Source: Planctomycetaceae bacterium
GTDB taxonomy: Bacteria; Planctomycetota; Planctomycetia; Pirellulales; Pirellulaceae
Length of the DNA stretch: 46,336 nucleotides
Reading direction: 5' to 3'
Assembly (NCBI GenBank): GCA_012959465.1
Contig: DUDC01000001.1
Coordinates: 1 to 46,336, forward strand
Positions 35,123 to 44,716 of this stretch are shown here, piece after piece. Below the pieces are notes generated by a model that was given only the letters and a program-made list of their open reading frames with translations, did not search any database and was not told the DNA's origin. How positions within the stretch are numbered: the stretch's first letter is position 1; each line of letters begins with the position of its first letter. A program made the position numbers and the translations under genes.

Positions 35123-35848
35123 TTGAAGCGCCCACATTGCGACCGCACGAGCCGGTCAAATCTTCTGCTGTCGATCCTATTTGTGAGACGAGCAACATTG
35201 GAAGAGCGCGAACCACATCTTCTATTATTGTACCAAGAATACCTTTCATCCGAAAACACAGCTCGGTTTGTTAGTCGGGTCGCGCACCGGTACACGTTGT
35301 CCACATTGGAGCGGTTGGCTTGGGGGCGACGTACGACGCGCCGCGCAGCTGTATTGGCCCTGGGATACCTTGGCGACTACAACGTCAACGCGGTGTTGGG
35401 ACGCGCTTTGCACGACAAAGACCGCGGCGTTCGGCTTTTAGCGGAGAACGTGATCCGAGACGTTTGGCAGCGCGATGGCAGCCGGAATCATCAGCACGAT
35501 TTGGGTCGTATTGTTCGTTGGAATCAGTGTGGGCGTTTGCTAGAGGCCGTGGACCTGTCGTCTAAGATCTTGGAGGTAAACCCGCATTTCGCCGAAGTTT
35601 GGAATCAACGCGCGATTGCCTATTTTCAGCTCGAAGATTTTGAGCAATCTGCCGAGGATTGTCATATGGCCTTGGAGCTAAACCCCTATCATTTTGGCGC
35701 GGCGGTAGGAATGGGGCACTGTTACCTTGAAATAAACGATGCCTACGCGGCGCTCGAGTGTTTTCGCCGCGCCCTCAAGATAAATCCGGCCTTGGAAGGC
35801 GTTCGCGCGCAAGTCGGGTATCTAGAACGCACGTTAGACGGGCGATAA
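35123..35848 (+). CDS. HEAT-repeat plus TPR protein
   Basis: A scaffold-like protein of up to 241 residues. A HEAT-type region (TLERLAWGRRTTRRAAVLAL, LGYLGDYNVNAVLGRALHD and RGVRLLAENVIRDVWQRDG) is followed by tetratricopeptide units (FAEVWNQRAIAYFQLEDFEQ, YHFGAAVGMGHCYLEINDAY and the LKINPAL ending). No ATG lies near the front of this frame. Candidate starts are TTG 35123, GTG 35183 and TTG 35198, none with a good ribosome site; the last fits best if the N-terminus begins at LEEREPHLLLL. No catalytic motif is seen. It stands just upstream of pyruvate kinase in the same orientation. Confidence 0.7.
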   Translation: MKRPHCDRTSRSNLLLSILFVRRATLEEREPHLLLLYQEYLSSENTARFVSRVAHRYTLSTLERLAWGRRTTRRAAVLALGYLGDYNVNAVLGRALHDKDRGVRLLAENVIRDVWQRDGSRNHQHDLGRIVRWNQCGRLLEAVDLSSKILEVNPHFAEVWNQRAIAYFQLEDFEQSAEDCHMALELNPYHFGAAVGMGHCYLEINDAYAALECFRRALKINPALEGVRAQVGYLERTLDGR

Positions 35849-35996
35849 AACGGTTCCACGCTCTTTGCATGGGCGAGGCATACGTGTTCATCTATCGGCA
35901 TCGCCGGTTTTCCCTCACGTGGGATTTGCCGTTGCTAGTCGATAGTTCACAATGGTGCCTCATCGCCCTCACGTGACATCGCCTAAAGGAGTGACC

Positions 35997-37433
35997 ATGG
36001 CCGAAGGAATCGAGCGAGTGCGGACCAAGATCATTGCTACGGTAGGACCGTCGTCCGATCGCGAGGAGACGCTGACCAGTTTGGTGGAAAGCGGTGTTGA
36101 CATTTTCCGGGTCAATATGGCGCACGGCGGACGTGACTATCACAATGACGTGGTCGCTCGTATCCGACAACTCAGTGAAAAACTGAAGCGGCCCTTGGGC
36201 ATACTTGCGGATCTTGCTGGGCCCAAAATTCGATTGGGAGAGTTGCACGAAGGGCGGATCAAGTGCGAAGCCGGCAGCACCGTGAGCATCATCCGCGGTG
36301 AGACTTCGAGTACTGCCTCGGAGCTAGTGAGCAACTACCCTCGTTTGGTCGATGAATTGGCTGTTGGCAACCGAGTCCTGCTCGCCGATGGACTAGTTAG
36401 TCTGACCGTCCAATCGAAGACGATTGATGAAGTAACCTGCGTTATTGAAAACGGCGGTATCATTCGAAGTCGCCAAGGGATCAATCTGCCGGGTGTAGAG
36501 TTGAGTGTGCCGGCGATTACCGACAACGATCGACAGAATATCGAGTGGGCTGTTTCGGTCGAAATCGATTTTTTGGGTCTGAGTTTTGTGCGTTCGTCCC
36601 ACGAAATTCATGCTCTAAAAACTCTGCTCCAATCGCACGGCTCGCCTGCGTTGGTGGTAGCCAAGATCGAAAAACGCGAAGCACTGGATGATCTAGAGAA
36701 TATCGTTGCCGCAGCGGATGTGGTCATGGTCGCTCGCGGCGACTTGGGTGTGGAAATTGACGTTGCCCAAACGCCCGTCGCGCAGAAACGCATCATCGAC
36801 GAATGTAGTCGGCAGTACAAACCCGTGATTGTGGCAACTCAGATGCTCGACAGTATGCACCATTCCCCGCGGCCGACGCGAGCCGAGGCGACGGATGTCG
36901 CCAACGCGATCGTCGATGGGGCTGATGCCTGCATGTTGTCGGGAGAGACAGCCATCGGAGATTACCCGGTGGAATCAGTCAGTATGATGAACCGTATCAT
37001 GGCTGCCACCGAAGAGATGTTGCGTGGCCGTCCGGTTGACCACCGCGAGCCGACTGGAACTGGTGGCGTGCACAAGGTCACCGCGGCCATCGTTTTTGGC
37101 GCTTCCCGTATGGCGACTCGGTTGGACGCAAAGATGATGGTCATAGCGACGCGCAATGGTGGCACAGTGCGGATCAAGTCAAAACAGCGGAACTTCACTG
37201 CAACGATTGGAGTTAGTGAGTCTGAGACTGTTCTACGACAGATGACGATATTCTGGGGAATTACCCCGTTGAGAGGACCATCGATCAGTGATGGCCCAGC
37301 ATTGCGAGAATTTGTGGCTCGGTGGGGAAAAGAGCACGGTCTCCTTAAGAAAAATGACCTCGTTGTATTTGTCACGGGAACCGACGTCGTACCGATCGCC
37401 CATAACATCTTGGCGATCCACGAAGTCGAATAG
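35997..37433 (+). CDS. pyk: Pyruvate kinase
   Basis: Transfers phosphate from phosphoenolpyruvate to ADP, the last step of glycolysis. The 478-residue protein begins RTKIIATVGPSS and contains VAKIEKREALDDLENI, VMVARGDLGVEI (metal-binding Glu and Asp), ATQMLDSM and ADACMLSGETAIGDYPVES, all family blocks. ATG 35997 has AAAGGAG five to six bases upstream; a longer frame to 35952 is not used. The potassium-site residues depart from the usual pattern: RVNMAHGG replaces RxNFSHG, and ADLAGPKIRLG has Leu and Lys where K+-dependent enzymes have Thr and Glu. It should therefore be of the K+-independent type. It is monocistronic by spacing. Confidence 0.97.
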   Translation: MAEGIERVRTKIIATVGPSSDREETLTSLVESGVDIFRVNMAHGGRDYHNDVVARIRQLSEKLKRPLGILADLAGPKIRLGELHEGRIKCEAGSTVSIIRGETSSTASELVSNYPRLVDELAVGNRVLLADGLVSLTVQSKTIDEVTCVIENGGIIRSRQGINLPGVELSVPAITDNDRQNIEWAVSVEIDFLGLSFVRSSHEIHALKTLLQSHGSPALVVAKIEKREALDDLENIVAAADVVMVARGDLGVEIDVAQTPVAQKRIIDECSRQYKPVIVATQMLDSMHHSPRPTRAEATDVANAIVDGADACMLSGETAIGDYPVESVSMMNRIMAATEEMLRGRPVDHREPTGTGGVHKVTAAIVFGASRMATRLDAKMMVIATRNGGTVRIKSKQRNFTATIGVSESETVLRQMTIFWGITPLRGPSISDGPALREFVARWGKEHGLLKKNDLVVFVTGTDVVPIAHNILAIHEVE

Positions 37434-37572
37434 CGGCCGGGCTGGCGACCCAGCAGGCAAAAAAACGTCAGCGATATAAATCGCTTAGCACGCCGGATGC
37501 TCGGTTGTTAAACTGGAGGATACTATCGAGTTATGGAAATGTGAATTCGGTACTTGAACAGGATTTGTCGAG

Positions 37573-38100
37573 GTGAATCAGAGCACGCCACCGGACGAGA
37601 TACCCCCTCCGCTGCCACCGCCTCAGTATGGCCTCAAATGGCTGTTCTTGTTGCTTACGGGAATCGCCGTTTTGGCCGCCGCCTACCACTATTTTGGAGG
37701 CACGGGAATAGCCGCCGTAGGACTGGTCTTTGCGGCCATTGCGGCCCACGTGTTAGGGAACTCGCTGGGTGTCCGCTTGCGCGACAGTGGATCTCGCGGT
37801 CTTGCCGCCAGGTCCAAACGATTTGTGAACGTGCAAATTCAGTTTGCCCGCACGACGTCGCTTAGCATCCACCGACGCCAGGGGCTGTTTGCATTGGCAT
37901 CGGCACTGAGCGTCGGTATCTTGTTTGCCGTGTGCGGAGCACTTCTCTTTTCATTGGTCTACAGGGAGAATATCTCGCTGCTTGCGATTTCCGTTGGTGC
38001 CCTTGCTTTTTTTATCCTCGGCACGCTGAGTGGCTATATCGCAATATCGTTTGTCGTAGAGATGCTGCACACCGTGAAAGATGCCACCAAGGACGATTGA
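37573..38100 (+). CDS. Membrane protein of unknown function
   Basis: A 175-residue protein with a proline-rich cytoplasmic N-terminus (PPDEIPPPLPPPQ) and four predicted membrane helices: LKWLFLLLTGIAVLAAAY, GTGIAAVGLVFAAIAAHVL, ALSVGILFAVCGALLFSLVY and LLAISVGALAFFILGTLSGY. The start is GTG 37573, with AGGA about ten bases upstream. No family is recognised. The spacing to the short-chain dehydrogenase (72 bases) allows but does not prove co-transcription. Confidence 0.65.
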   Translation: MNQSTPPDEIPPPLPPPQYGLKWLFLLLTGIAVLAAAYHYFGGTGIAAVGLVFAAIAAHVLGNSLGVRLRDSGSRGLAARSKRFVNVQIQFARTTSLSIHRRQGLFALASALSVGILFAVCGALLFSLVYRENISLLAISVGALAFFILGTLSGYIAISFVVEMLHTVKDATKDD

Positions 38101-38172
38101 ATCGACGGTATTAGGCTGCTCTGTTCTCCAAAAAAAACAAGACTTTGATCACGGGATGGCTTCCCGCAGCAC

Positions 38173-38979
38173 ATGAAATACTGGCGCGACAAAACAGTTC
38201 TAATAACCGGCGGAACGGCCGGCTTTGGTTATCGTTTGGCAAATCAGTTCTTGTTGTCCGGCGCTCGTGTGGCCATTGTCGGGAGGAACCAGACAAACCT
38301 CGACCAAGCCGCTGGGAAGTTAGAGGAACTTCATGATCGAGAAGTCCTGCCACTGACTGCCGACGTGACTCAAGCCGCGGACGTCGATCGTCTGTTTCTG
38401 ACGTTGACAGAGCGGTGGGGACAACTGGACGCGCTGGTTAACAATGTTGGTAAATCAGATCGAGGCCGATTGTTGGATACTCCGGCGGAGAAACTGCAGG
38501 ACTTATGGGCCGCGAATACTCTCTCGACGTTTCTCTGTACACAGGCTGCCCTGCCGCTGCTACGGATGACCAGGGGTCATGTCATCGCGATTGGGTCGTT
38601 GGCAGCCAAGTCGGCTACCAGTTTCCTCGGCGGCTACGCGATGAGTAAATTCCCGCTGGCGGCGTTCTGTCAGCAGTTGCGGTACGAACTGGCGGAAGAG
38701 GGTATCCATGTCATGTTAGTTTGTCCTGGCCCGATGTCTCGTGATGACGCCGGGCAGCGATATGATGACCTAGCCGAAGACCTGCCGGAGAAGGCCCGAC
38801 GGCCTGGGGCGGGTGTGCGTCTCAAGTTGATTGATGCCGAGAGGCTTGCCGACAAAGTCTTAGTTGCCGCCGCCAAAAGGTCCCCTGAATTAGTCCTGCC
38901 AGCCAAGTCGAAGCTACTATTTGCCATCATGCAATGGTCACCCTGGTTGGGAGATTGGATCCTGCGGCGAATGACCTGA
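38173..38979 (+). CDS. Short-chain dehydrogenase/reductase (SDR) family oxidoreductase
   Basis: A 268-residue classical SDR. The nucleotide loop is [19 protein letters not shown] follows, the catalytic Ser lies in [12 protein letters not shown] and the Tyr-x3-Lys in [21 protein letters not shown] closes the usual core. The C-terminus is hydrophobic ([20 protein letters not shown]), as in membrane-bound lipid-oxidising SDRs of the DHRS7 type. The substrate is unknown; a keto-lipid or retinoid-like steroid analogue is only a guess. It lies 181 bases before xylA. Confidence 0.88.
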   Translation: MKYWRDKTVLITGGTAGFGYRLANQFLLSGARVAIVGRNQTNLDQAAGKLEELHDREVLPLTADVTQAADVDRLFLTLTERWGQLDALVNNVGKSDRGRLLDTPAEKLQDLWAANTLSTFLCTQAALPLLRMTRGHVIAIGSLAAKSATSFLGGYAMSKFPLAAFCQQLRYELAEEGIHVMLVCPGPMSRDDAGQRYDDLAEDLPEKARRPGAGVRLKLIDAERLADKVLVAAAKRSPELVLPAKSKLLFAIMQWSPWLGDWILRRMT

Positions 38980-39160
38980 GTTGCCGGGTTGCCAGCGGAT
39001 GAGACGGTTCATCTTTGGGAATTCGAGTTCCAAAACTCCTTGTCTAACTAGCCTGCCCAGGGTTGGCGCCGATACGGCGATCGAGGAAATTGAGCCCTTC
39101 GCTCCATTTTGGCACACAAAAGACCACCTAGAAAAGTTATCCCCGCGAGAGGAATTGCCG

Positions 39161-40483
39161 ATGTCTGCGTTTCCCGATGTCGAGAAGATCCGCTACGAGG
39201 GCCCGGACTCGACGAATCCTCTTGCCTTCCGTTGGTACAACGAGGATGAAGTTGTTGAAGGCAAGACCATGAAGGAGCACATGCGTTTTAGCGTGGTCTA
39301 CTGGCACACTTTTCGCGCGACAGGTACGGACCCATTTGGATCCGAGACGATGGTGCGTCCGTGGGACGACGGCTCCAACTCGGTCGAGAACGCCCAGAAT
39401 CGAGTGCGGGCAGCATTTGAGTTCATCGAAAAACTTGGTGCTCCCTATTACGCGTTTCACGACCGTGATGTGGCTCCGGAAGGGAGTTCATTGGCCGAAT
39501 CGAATAGCATCTTGGATCAAGTTGTCAAAGTTCTGCAAGAGGAACAGGACCGAACTGGAATCAAACTGCTTTGGGGAACGGCCAATCTATTCAGTAATCC
39601 GCGGTACATGCACGGTGCATCGACGAGTTGTAACGCGGACGCCTTTGCCTTCGCTGCATGCCAGGTCAAGAAGTGTTTGGAAGTGACCCTGGAGCTTGGC
39701 GGAGTGAACTACGTGTTTTGGGGTGGACGAGAAGGGTATCAGAATCTCTTGAACACGGACATGAAACGCGAACTCGACCACATGGCGAGATTCATGCACT
39801 TGGCTGTCGATTACGCGAAGGAAATTGGGTTCACCGGGCAATTTCTGATCGAACCTAAGCCAAAGGAGCCGACCAAACACCAATACGACAGCGATGCCGC
39901 GGCATGTATCAACTTTCTTCGCGCGTACGACCTCATGGATTCGTTCAAACTGAATTTGGAAACGAACCACGCGACTCTCGCCGGCCACACGATGATGCAC
40001 GAACTTGACTATGCCGGACACCAGGGCGCGTTGGGGTCCATTGATGCCAATACGGGTGATCTGATGTTGGGCTGGGATACGGACCAATTCCCGACCAATT
40101 ACTACCTAACGACTGAGTGCATGTTGACCATTCTCAAGTACGGAGGATTAATGCCAGGCGGCGTAAACTTTGACGCCAAAGTGCGTCGCGAGAGCTTTGA
40201 GCCGATCGACCTGTTCCACGCGCATGTCGGTGGTATGGATGCGTTTGCTCGAGGATTAAAGACTGCTGCCGCCATTCGCGCCGACAACGCCCTCGACGAC
40301 TTCGTCGCAACCCGGTATGAAAGCTGGGACACGGGTATCGGCGCTGAGATCGAGTCGGGACAAGCCGACATGAAATCGCTCGAGTCGTACATGCTGGAAA
40401 AAAAGGAAGCTTCTTCCAATTCGAGTGGACGACAGGAGATGCTTGAACACCTCTTTAACCGCTACCTCGATTCGGTTCGCTAG
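39161..40483 (+). CDS. xylA: Xylose isomerase
   Basis: Interconverts xylose and xylulose (and glucose and fructose slowly). At 440 residues it is a typical long (class II) XylA. The start [17 protein letters not shown] is preceded by AGAGGA about five bases before ATG 39161; upstream in-frame residues to 38981 have no ribosome site. Metal- and substrate-site blocks are readable: [13 protein letters not shown] (His and Asp), [35 protein letters not shown] (first metal Glu) and [25 protein letters not shown] then holds the metal Asp. No other pentose genes are in the window, so its regulation cannot be inferred here. Confidence 0.98.
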   Translation: MSAFPDVEKIRYEGPDSTNPLAFRWYNEDEVVEGKTMKEHMRFSVVYWHTFRATGTDPFGSETMVRPWDDGSNSVENAQNRVRAAFEFIEKLGAPYYAFHDRDVAPEGSSLAESNSILDQVVKVLQEEQDRTGIKLLWGTANLFSNPRYMHGASTSCNADAFAFAACQVKKCLEVTLELGGVNYVFWGGREGYQNLLNTDMKRELDHMARFMHLAVDYAKEIGFTGQFLIEPKPKEPTKHQYDSDAAACINFLRAYDLMDSFKLNLETNHATLAGHTMMHELDYAGHQGALGSIDANTGDLMLGWDTDQFPTNYYLTTECMLTILKYGGLMPGGVNFDAKVRRESFEPIDLFHAHVGGMDAFARGLKTAAAIRADNALDDFVATRYESWDTGIGAEIESGQADMKSLESYMLEKKEASSNSSGRQEMLEHLFNRYLDSVR

Positions 40484-40512
40484 CGGCGGCGCAGCTGCCA
40501 TCACTCGTACGT

Positions 40513-41262
40513 ATGGACTTCAAGAATGGTTGGTATGGGAAAGTGACAGGCCAGCCGCGGGATCATTCCGATTGTCCTCGTTGCGATTTGTTTGAGCAAC
40601 GCTTAAGAGTGCTACGTCGCGAACGTGAGTTGCTGGGCCACGAAATTCATGACGGGCTGATACAACAACTGGTCGCAGCAAAGATGTTCTTGGAGTCAGC
40701 CACGGCCGCTCTGGAAAATGCTGATCCCAGAGAAAACCGTCCCCTGCTCGACTCGGCCCTGCGGGCAATCAACGATGCGGTGGAAGAGGCGCGAAATATT
40801 CTAACAAGCGATCATTGGGCGCAGCTCGAAGATGGGTTGTCCCAGGCGATCCAACAGGAGATGCAAAAACGGCTGCCCCCCAGCGGCATTCAAGTCGTTT
40901 TTCTTTGTTCTTCGCAAAAACCCGTTCCAAAGACCATTGCCCAAACCGTACTGCGTATCGCCCAGGAATGCCTCAGTAACATTGCTCGGCACAGCCGGGC
41001 AACACGCGTTGAGGTCGAGTTACTGTTTCACGACGACGGATTGGAACTGACGGTTTGTGATAATGGTGCGGGTATTCCGGAGCTTGCTGATTCGAGCTTG
41101 ACCGAAGGCAACTCCGCGGCGGGACACACTTCGTTTGGGATCGCCGGCATGCGAGCGCGGGCTGCTGCTTTCGGCGGTACGTTTGACGTCAGTCGGTCTA
41201 CGCTAGGCGGCGTGCGCGGCCACCTGGTTCTGCCATTGCAGGATCCGCTCGATCCGCTTTAG
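40513..41262 (+). CDS. Soluble NarL-type sensor histidine kinase
   Basis: A 249-residue kinase of the HisKA_3 class. A CxxC pair lies near residue 21 (DCPRCDLFEQ), the phosphorylation helix is LLGHEIHDGLIQQLVAAKM with the His in HEIHD, and the HATPase core follows. That core has RIAQECLSNIARHSRA (N box), CDNGAGI (G1) and FGIAGMRARAAAFGGT (G2). No membrane segment or sensor domain is present, so the signal is probably cytoplasmic or the CxxC binds a metal or senses redox state. No response regulator is adjacent. It begins 30 bases after xylA and could share its transcript. It is followed by a strong hairpin and a palindrome cluster. Confidence 0.9.
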   Translation: MDFKNGWYGKVTGQPRDHSDCPRCDLFEQRLRVLRRERELLGHEIHDGLIQQLVAAKMFLESATAALENADPRENRPLLDSALRAINDAVEEARNILTSDHWAQLEDGLSQAIQQEMQKRLPPSGIQVVFLCSSQKPVPKTIAQTVLRIAQECLSNIARHSRATRVEVELLFHDDGLELTVCDNGAGIPELADSSLTEGNSAAGHTSFGIAGMRARAAAFGGTFDVSRSTLGGVRGHLVLPLQDPLDPL

Positions 41263-41403
41263 GTCACTTTCGCCGAAAGTGACCCTTACGGCCAATAGAG
41301 GGTAGCCGTGCCAATCCACGGAAACGCGTTTTTGCCACGTGCTCCTCCCGACCGCGAACGCGGTCACCACATGTAGCCGTGGGTGCAGCCCACGGAACGC
41401 GTT
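41262..41403. repeat. Cluster of intergenic palindromes (REP-like)
   Basis: Four hairpins lie between the histidine-kinase gene and the lipoprotein gene. GGTCACTTTC pairs with GAAAGTGACC across a 3-base loop (41262-41284). CCGTG pairs with CACGG (about 41306-41321). GACCGCG pairs with CGCGGTC across two A's (41350-41365). CCGTGGG pairs with CCCACGG (41377-41395). The second and fourth lie in two related copies sharing GTAGCCGTG and CCACGGAA (41302-41330 and 41373-41403). No T tract follows the first stem, so it is not a typical terminator; the cluster is more like a planctomycete intergenic repeat. Confidence 0.75.
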
Positions 41404-41435
41404 GCATAGTCCGTGTCACATTTTTCAACACCCGA

Positions 41436-42068
41436 TCATATCGCCCTGGCGTCGTTGCCGTACAACTCGTCAATCGGATGAGCGTAGAAATAACGAGCTA
41501 TATGTGAAGCCAAGATCGAGGTGTAGAGCCCACGGAATTTACGTCGAGAATGGCCAGCTGGGCCATTCTTGGGATACTCGTGTTCAATTTCTTCTTGGAA
41601 GAAGACGCGTTTGCCCGTGTGCACGTTGAACACTGAGACCGTAAAGTCGGATCGACCCTTCACGATTGTCGAACTATCGCTAAACGACAGCCCGGTGAAT
41701 TCAACGGAAACGACCAAGTCCGCCTTGACGCCAATTCCTAACTTTTTGACATCCGTCAAACCATTTTGGTCCAACCAATCCGCGACCTCGTATTGGTTGA
41801 CGATTTCGATGCCCTTGACGTTTCTGTCGAGCATTTCACTCAACTTTCGCGCAACATCTCCCCCAGGATCTTCGCGCGCATAGCCCGACCCGGAAGTAAC
41901 AACAACCGCAACAGTCTTCTTTTGCAGGTCGTTAAAAAGCGCGTCTGTCTTGTGATCTTTAAACGTGTAGAGCAGTTGATTGCTGATCCCCACACAGCCA
42001 ATGCATGTCATCAGGCCGGCGATGACAACCAGCCCGGACCACTGTCTAGTATTTTGTTTGCACGTCAT
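41436..42068 (-). CDS. Putative lipoprotein of unknown function
   Basis: A 210-residue exported protein. The start MTCKQNTRQWSGLVVIAGLM runs into TCIGC, a loose lipobox with Cys as the likely lipid-bearing residue. The mature part is beta-rich with VAVVVTSGSGYAREDPGGDV and KADLVVSVEFTGLSFSDSST. It ends with a charged stretch. This outline resembles LptE-like or outer-membrane lipoproteins, but no family is firm. A longer frame running back to 42512 crosses the preceding gene and is not used. It has no partner gene next to it; the spacer to the YmdB gene is 218 bases. Confidence 0.6.
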   Translation of the reverse strand: MTCKQNTRQWSGLVVIAGLMTCIGCVGISNQLLYTFKDHKTDALFNDLQKKTVAVVVTSGSGYAREDPGGDVARKLSEMLDRNVKGIEIVNQYEVADWLDQNGLTDVKKLGIGVKADLVVSVEFTGLSFSDSSTIVKGRSDFTVSVFNVHTGKRVFFQEEIEHEYPKNGPAGHSRRKFRGLYTSILASHIARYFYAHPIDELYGNDARAI

Positions 42069-42286
42069 TGCCGTCTCTTTTTGCGCAACACTACGTTTCG
42101 GAAGAACTATCCATTTGGGGCGGAAGCATAGCGAGCTGGTAAATTCGCCGCAAGTCGAGTTCGTCACTTGTTGTGCCACTAGGGCGCCCAGAGTGGGTTC
42201 CTTTGTCGCCTTCGACTGAGACGACGGGATTCGCGTTGAATAGGCAGATAGTGGAATCGGCGGACTGAAGGCCACCCTCGCCGAAG

Positions 42287-43093
42287 CTAGAGCTTGTCGG
42301 CCTGGTCCAGCTGTTTTTGCCTGACGGTGACACGTTGAATGGACTTTGCACGCCCCGTCATGTCGTCGACTTCGACAATGGTACCGTTCAGTCGATTGTC
42401 GCCGTCGGCGACATGAAAGCGTGTGGGACGAAAAGTGAGGGTGGTCTCTGTGACCCGGTCGATGCGGCGTCCCAGAATACTCTCGTGGGGTCCGGTCATC
42501 CCCACATCGCATTGAAACGCCGTGCCGCCAGGGAATATCGTCTCATCGGCCGTTGGCACGTGAGTGTGCGTTCCCAACACGGCGGAGACGCGACCGTCCA
42601 AATAGCGTCCCATCACTTGCTTGTCACTGGTTGCCTCGGCATGAAAGTCGACGAGTATCAACTTAACATCGCGGGGGATTTCATCCAGAACTCGATCAAC
42701 GGCCGTCCACGGGCAATCGACAGGGCGCAAGAAAACGCGACCCAGTAGGCTGATGACGGCAACGGGCGATCCATTGGATCCTTGCACGAGGGTCCACGGT
42801 CGTCCCGGTGCATCGGCAGGGAAATTGGCCGGCTTGACGATATCATCACGCTCGTCCAGGGTCGCGTAGATTTCCTTGCGGCGATAAATGTGATCGCCGA
42901 GTGTGATGCAGCGAGCTCCACATTCAATGAGAGCTTTATGGATGGAGGGTGTAATCCCGGAACCGTCGGAAGCGTTCTCGCCGTTGACGACCACCAAGTG
43001 CAATCCGCGTTCGCGGATCAATCTCGGAATCGCCGCGGTGGCTATATCCAAACCAGGTTTTCCCACCACGTCGCCGACAAGCAGGATTCGCAC
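42287..43093 (-). CDS. ymdB: YmdB-family metallophosphoesterase (TIGR00282)
   Basis: A 268-residue calcineurin-like phosphodiesterase. In Bacillus YmdB hydrolyses cyclic nucleotides and affects biofilm and RNase Y. Here the metal sites are LLVGDVVGKPG, VVNGENASDGSG (Glu-Asn), DFHAEATSDK (His) and VLGTHTHVPTADE (two His). The fourth site reads TLGDHIYRRKEI, where canonical family members have GNH, so Asn is replaced by Asp. The start is GTG 43093, with AAAGG about ten bases upstream. It lies 69 bases after rny on the same strand, an order also found in Firmicutes, so a shared role in RNA turnover is likely. Confidence 0.9.
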   Translation of the reverse strand: MRILLVGDVVGKPGLDIATAAIPRLIRERGLHLVVVNGENASDGSGITPSIHKALIECGARCITLGDHIYRRKEIYATLDERDDIVKPANFPADAPGRPWTLVQGSNGSPVAVISLLGRVFLRPVDCPWTAVDRVLDEIPRDVKLILVDFHAEATSDKQVMGRYLDGRVSAVLGTHTHVPTADETIFPGGTAFQCDVGMTGPHESILGRRIDRVTETTLTFRPTRFHVADGDNRLNGTIVEVDDMTGRAKSIQRVTVRQKQLDQADKL

Positions 43094-43162
43094 ATCATCG
43101 CCTTTTCGTCATTGTTGAAAATCTGGTCGAGCCACGCGCAAGCTCGTGTCGAACCGATTGAG

Positions 43163-44716
43163 CTACCTAGCGATTTCGGAGAATCGTGATTCTCGTACAA
43201 CCGTTACCTTGATTTCACCTGGGTAGGTCAATTGTTCCTCGAAGGCCTTGGCGATATCACGGCAAATTTTGGCGGCCGAGGAATCATCCGTCTCATGAGC
43301 ACTTGCGAGCACACGAAGTTCTCGACCAGCTTGAATCGCAAAGGCCTGTGCGACGCCAGGAAAACTGTTGGCAATCGCTTCCAATTCTTCCATTCGTTTG
43401 ATGTATCGTTCCAATGACTCCCGGCGAGCACCAGGTCGCGAAGCGCTACAGGCATCGGCCGTGGCCACCAACATTGTGAACGGGTACTCGGTCACGATCT
43501 CGTCGTGATGGCCAAATGCCGCATGCACGACCTCGGCCGATTCTCCGTGTCGCTTGAGCAAGTCGGCACCGATCTTTGGATGTCCACCTTCTAACTCGTG
43601 GTCCGCTGCTTTACCAATATCGTGTAGTAGACCGCTGCGTCTGGCGACGCCTCCATCGAGACCGACCATTTCCGCCAACATGCCGGAAATGAAAGCGACC
43701 TCAACGCTGTGACGCAAGACATTTTGGCTGTAGCTCGTTCGGAAGTGAAGCCGACCGAGCATGTAGAGAACTCGATCGTGGAGGCCCAGGATGTCCACTT
43801 CTTGGGCCGCCTCTTCACCCTTTTTGAGTATGAACTTCTCGATTTCCTTGTTCGTCTCGGCCACCACTTCTTCAATGCGTGACGGGTGAATTCGGCCGTC
43901 GGCAATCAGCTTGTCTAGCGATTGACGAGCGACTTCGCGACGCACTGGGTCGAACCCACTGACAATCACCACGCCGGGTGTATCGTCGATGATGACGTCG
44001 ACACCAGTGGCTTTTTCGAAGGCGCGGATATTGCGTCCTTCACGACCAATGATTCTCCCTTTCATTTCATCGTTCGGGATGTCCACCGTGCTGGTCGTTG
44101 TTTCCGCAGTATGTGAGGCGGCATATCGCTGCAGAGCGGTGAGCAAGATGTCACGCGACTTCACGTCACAGATCTCTTTGGCTTTCCGCTCGTGCTTGAG
44201 CACCATTGAGCCAATCTCTTGGTTGAGCTCATCGGAAACCAAACTGAGAATCCGGCGTGTCGCTTCGTCCTTCGAGATGCCGGTGACCTCGTGCAAGATC
44301 TGCCTTTGCTGGTCGACTAACTTGTCGACCTCAGACTGTCGTTCGGCAACGGATTCAAGGCGATCGGTCAGTCGCTTCTGCGTGCCCTCGACGATCTTCT
44401 CTTGCTTTCGCAGATCGTCGTTTTGTTGAGTGAGCGATTCGTCTCGTTTCTCAAGCTTCCGCTCGTGGTCCCGCAAGTCTTCTCGAAGTTTGCTGAGCTC
44501 TTTTTCAGCATCCGCTTTTTTCTGCAGGACCTGTTCCTTTACCTCGAGCTCAGCTTCCTTGAGTCGATTGACGGCCTCTCGCTCGGCCTGTTCTTTTATT
44601 TGTTTGGCCTCAGCTGTCGCGTCTCGTTTTTGACGAGCATCGAGCTGCCGAATGACGACAAATGCCAAGCCAAAACCGGCCAACGCGGCAAGCACCCCTA
44701 CCAATACATCATCCAC
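43163..44716 (-). CDS. rny: Ribonuclease Y
   Basis: Membrane-bound endoribonuclease that starts mRNA decay. The 517-residue protein has an N-terminal hydrophobic anchor ([19 protein letters not shown]). A long coiled coil (about 30-190, with [20 protein letters not shown]) is followed by a KH domain ([20 protein letters not shown]). The HD domain shows [37 protein letters not shown] and AFGHHDE, the metal-binding His-Asp set. GTG 44716 starts the gene, with AGAGGA about eight bases upstream. It precedes ymdB with 69 bases between, the conserved pairing. The 649-bp spacer upstream holds a candidate promoter. Confidence 0.96.
   Translation of the reverse strand: MDDVLVGVLAALAGFGLAFVVIRQLDARQKRDATAEAKQIKEQAEREAVNRLKEAELEVKEQVLQKKADAEKELSKLREDLRDHERKLEKRDESLTQQNDDLRKQEKIVEGTQKRLTDRLESVAERQSEVDKLVDQQRQILHEVTGISKDEATRRILSLVSDELNQEIGSMVLKHERKAKEICDVKSRDILLTALQRYAASHTAETTTSTVDIPNDEMKGRIIGREGRNIRAFEKATGVDVIIDDTPGVVIVSGFDPVRREVARQSLDKLIADGRIHPSRIEEVVAETNKEIEKFILKKGEEAAQEVDILGLHDRVLYMLGRLHFRTSYSQNVLRHSVEVAFISGMLAEMVGLDGGVARRSGLLHDIGKAADHELEGGHPKIGADLLKRHGESAEVVHAAFGHHDEIVTEYPFTMLVATADACSASRPGARRESLERYIKRMEELEAIANSFPGVAQAFAIQAGRELRVLASAHETDDSSAAKICRDIAKAFEEQLTYPGEIKVTVVRESRFSEIAR

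Noticed and set aside
37436-37465. Hairpin after pyk (GCTGG/CCAGC) as a terminator
   Set aside because: Only five pairs, followed by A's rather than T's on the forward strand.
38981-39160. N-terminal extension of xylA
   Set aside because: No ribosome site and no match to XylA; the AGAGGA before 39161 sets the start.
42069-42512. N-terminal extension of the lipoprotein frame
   Set aside because: It runs back into the YmdB gene and the sequence is basic and low in structure; the signal peptide begins at 42068.
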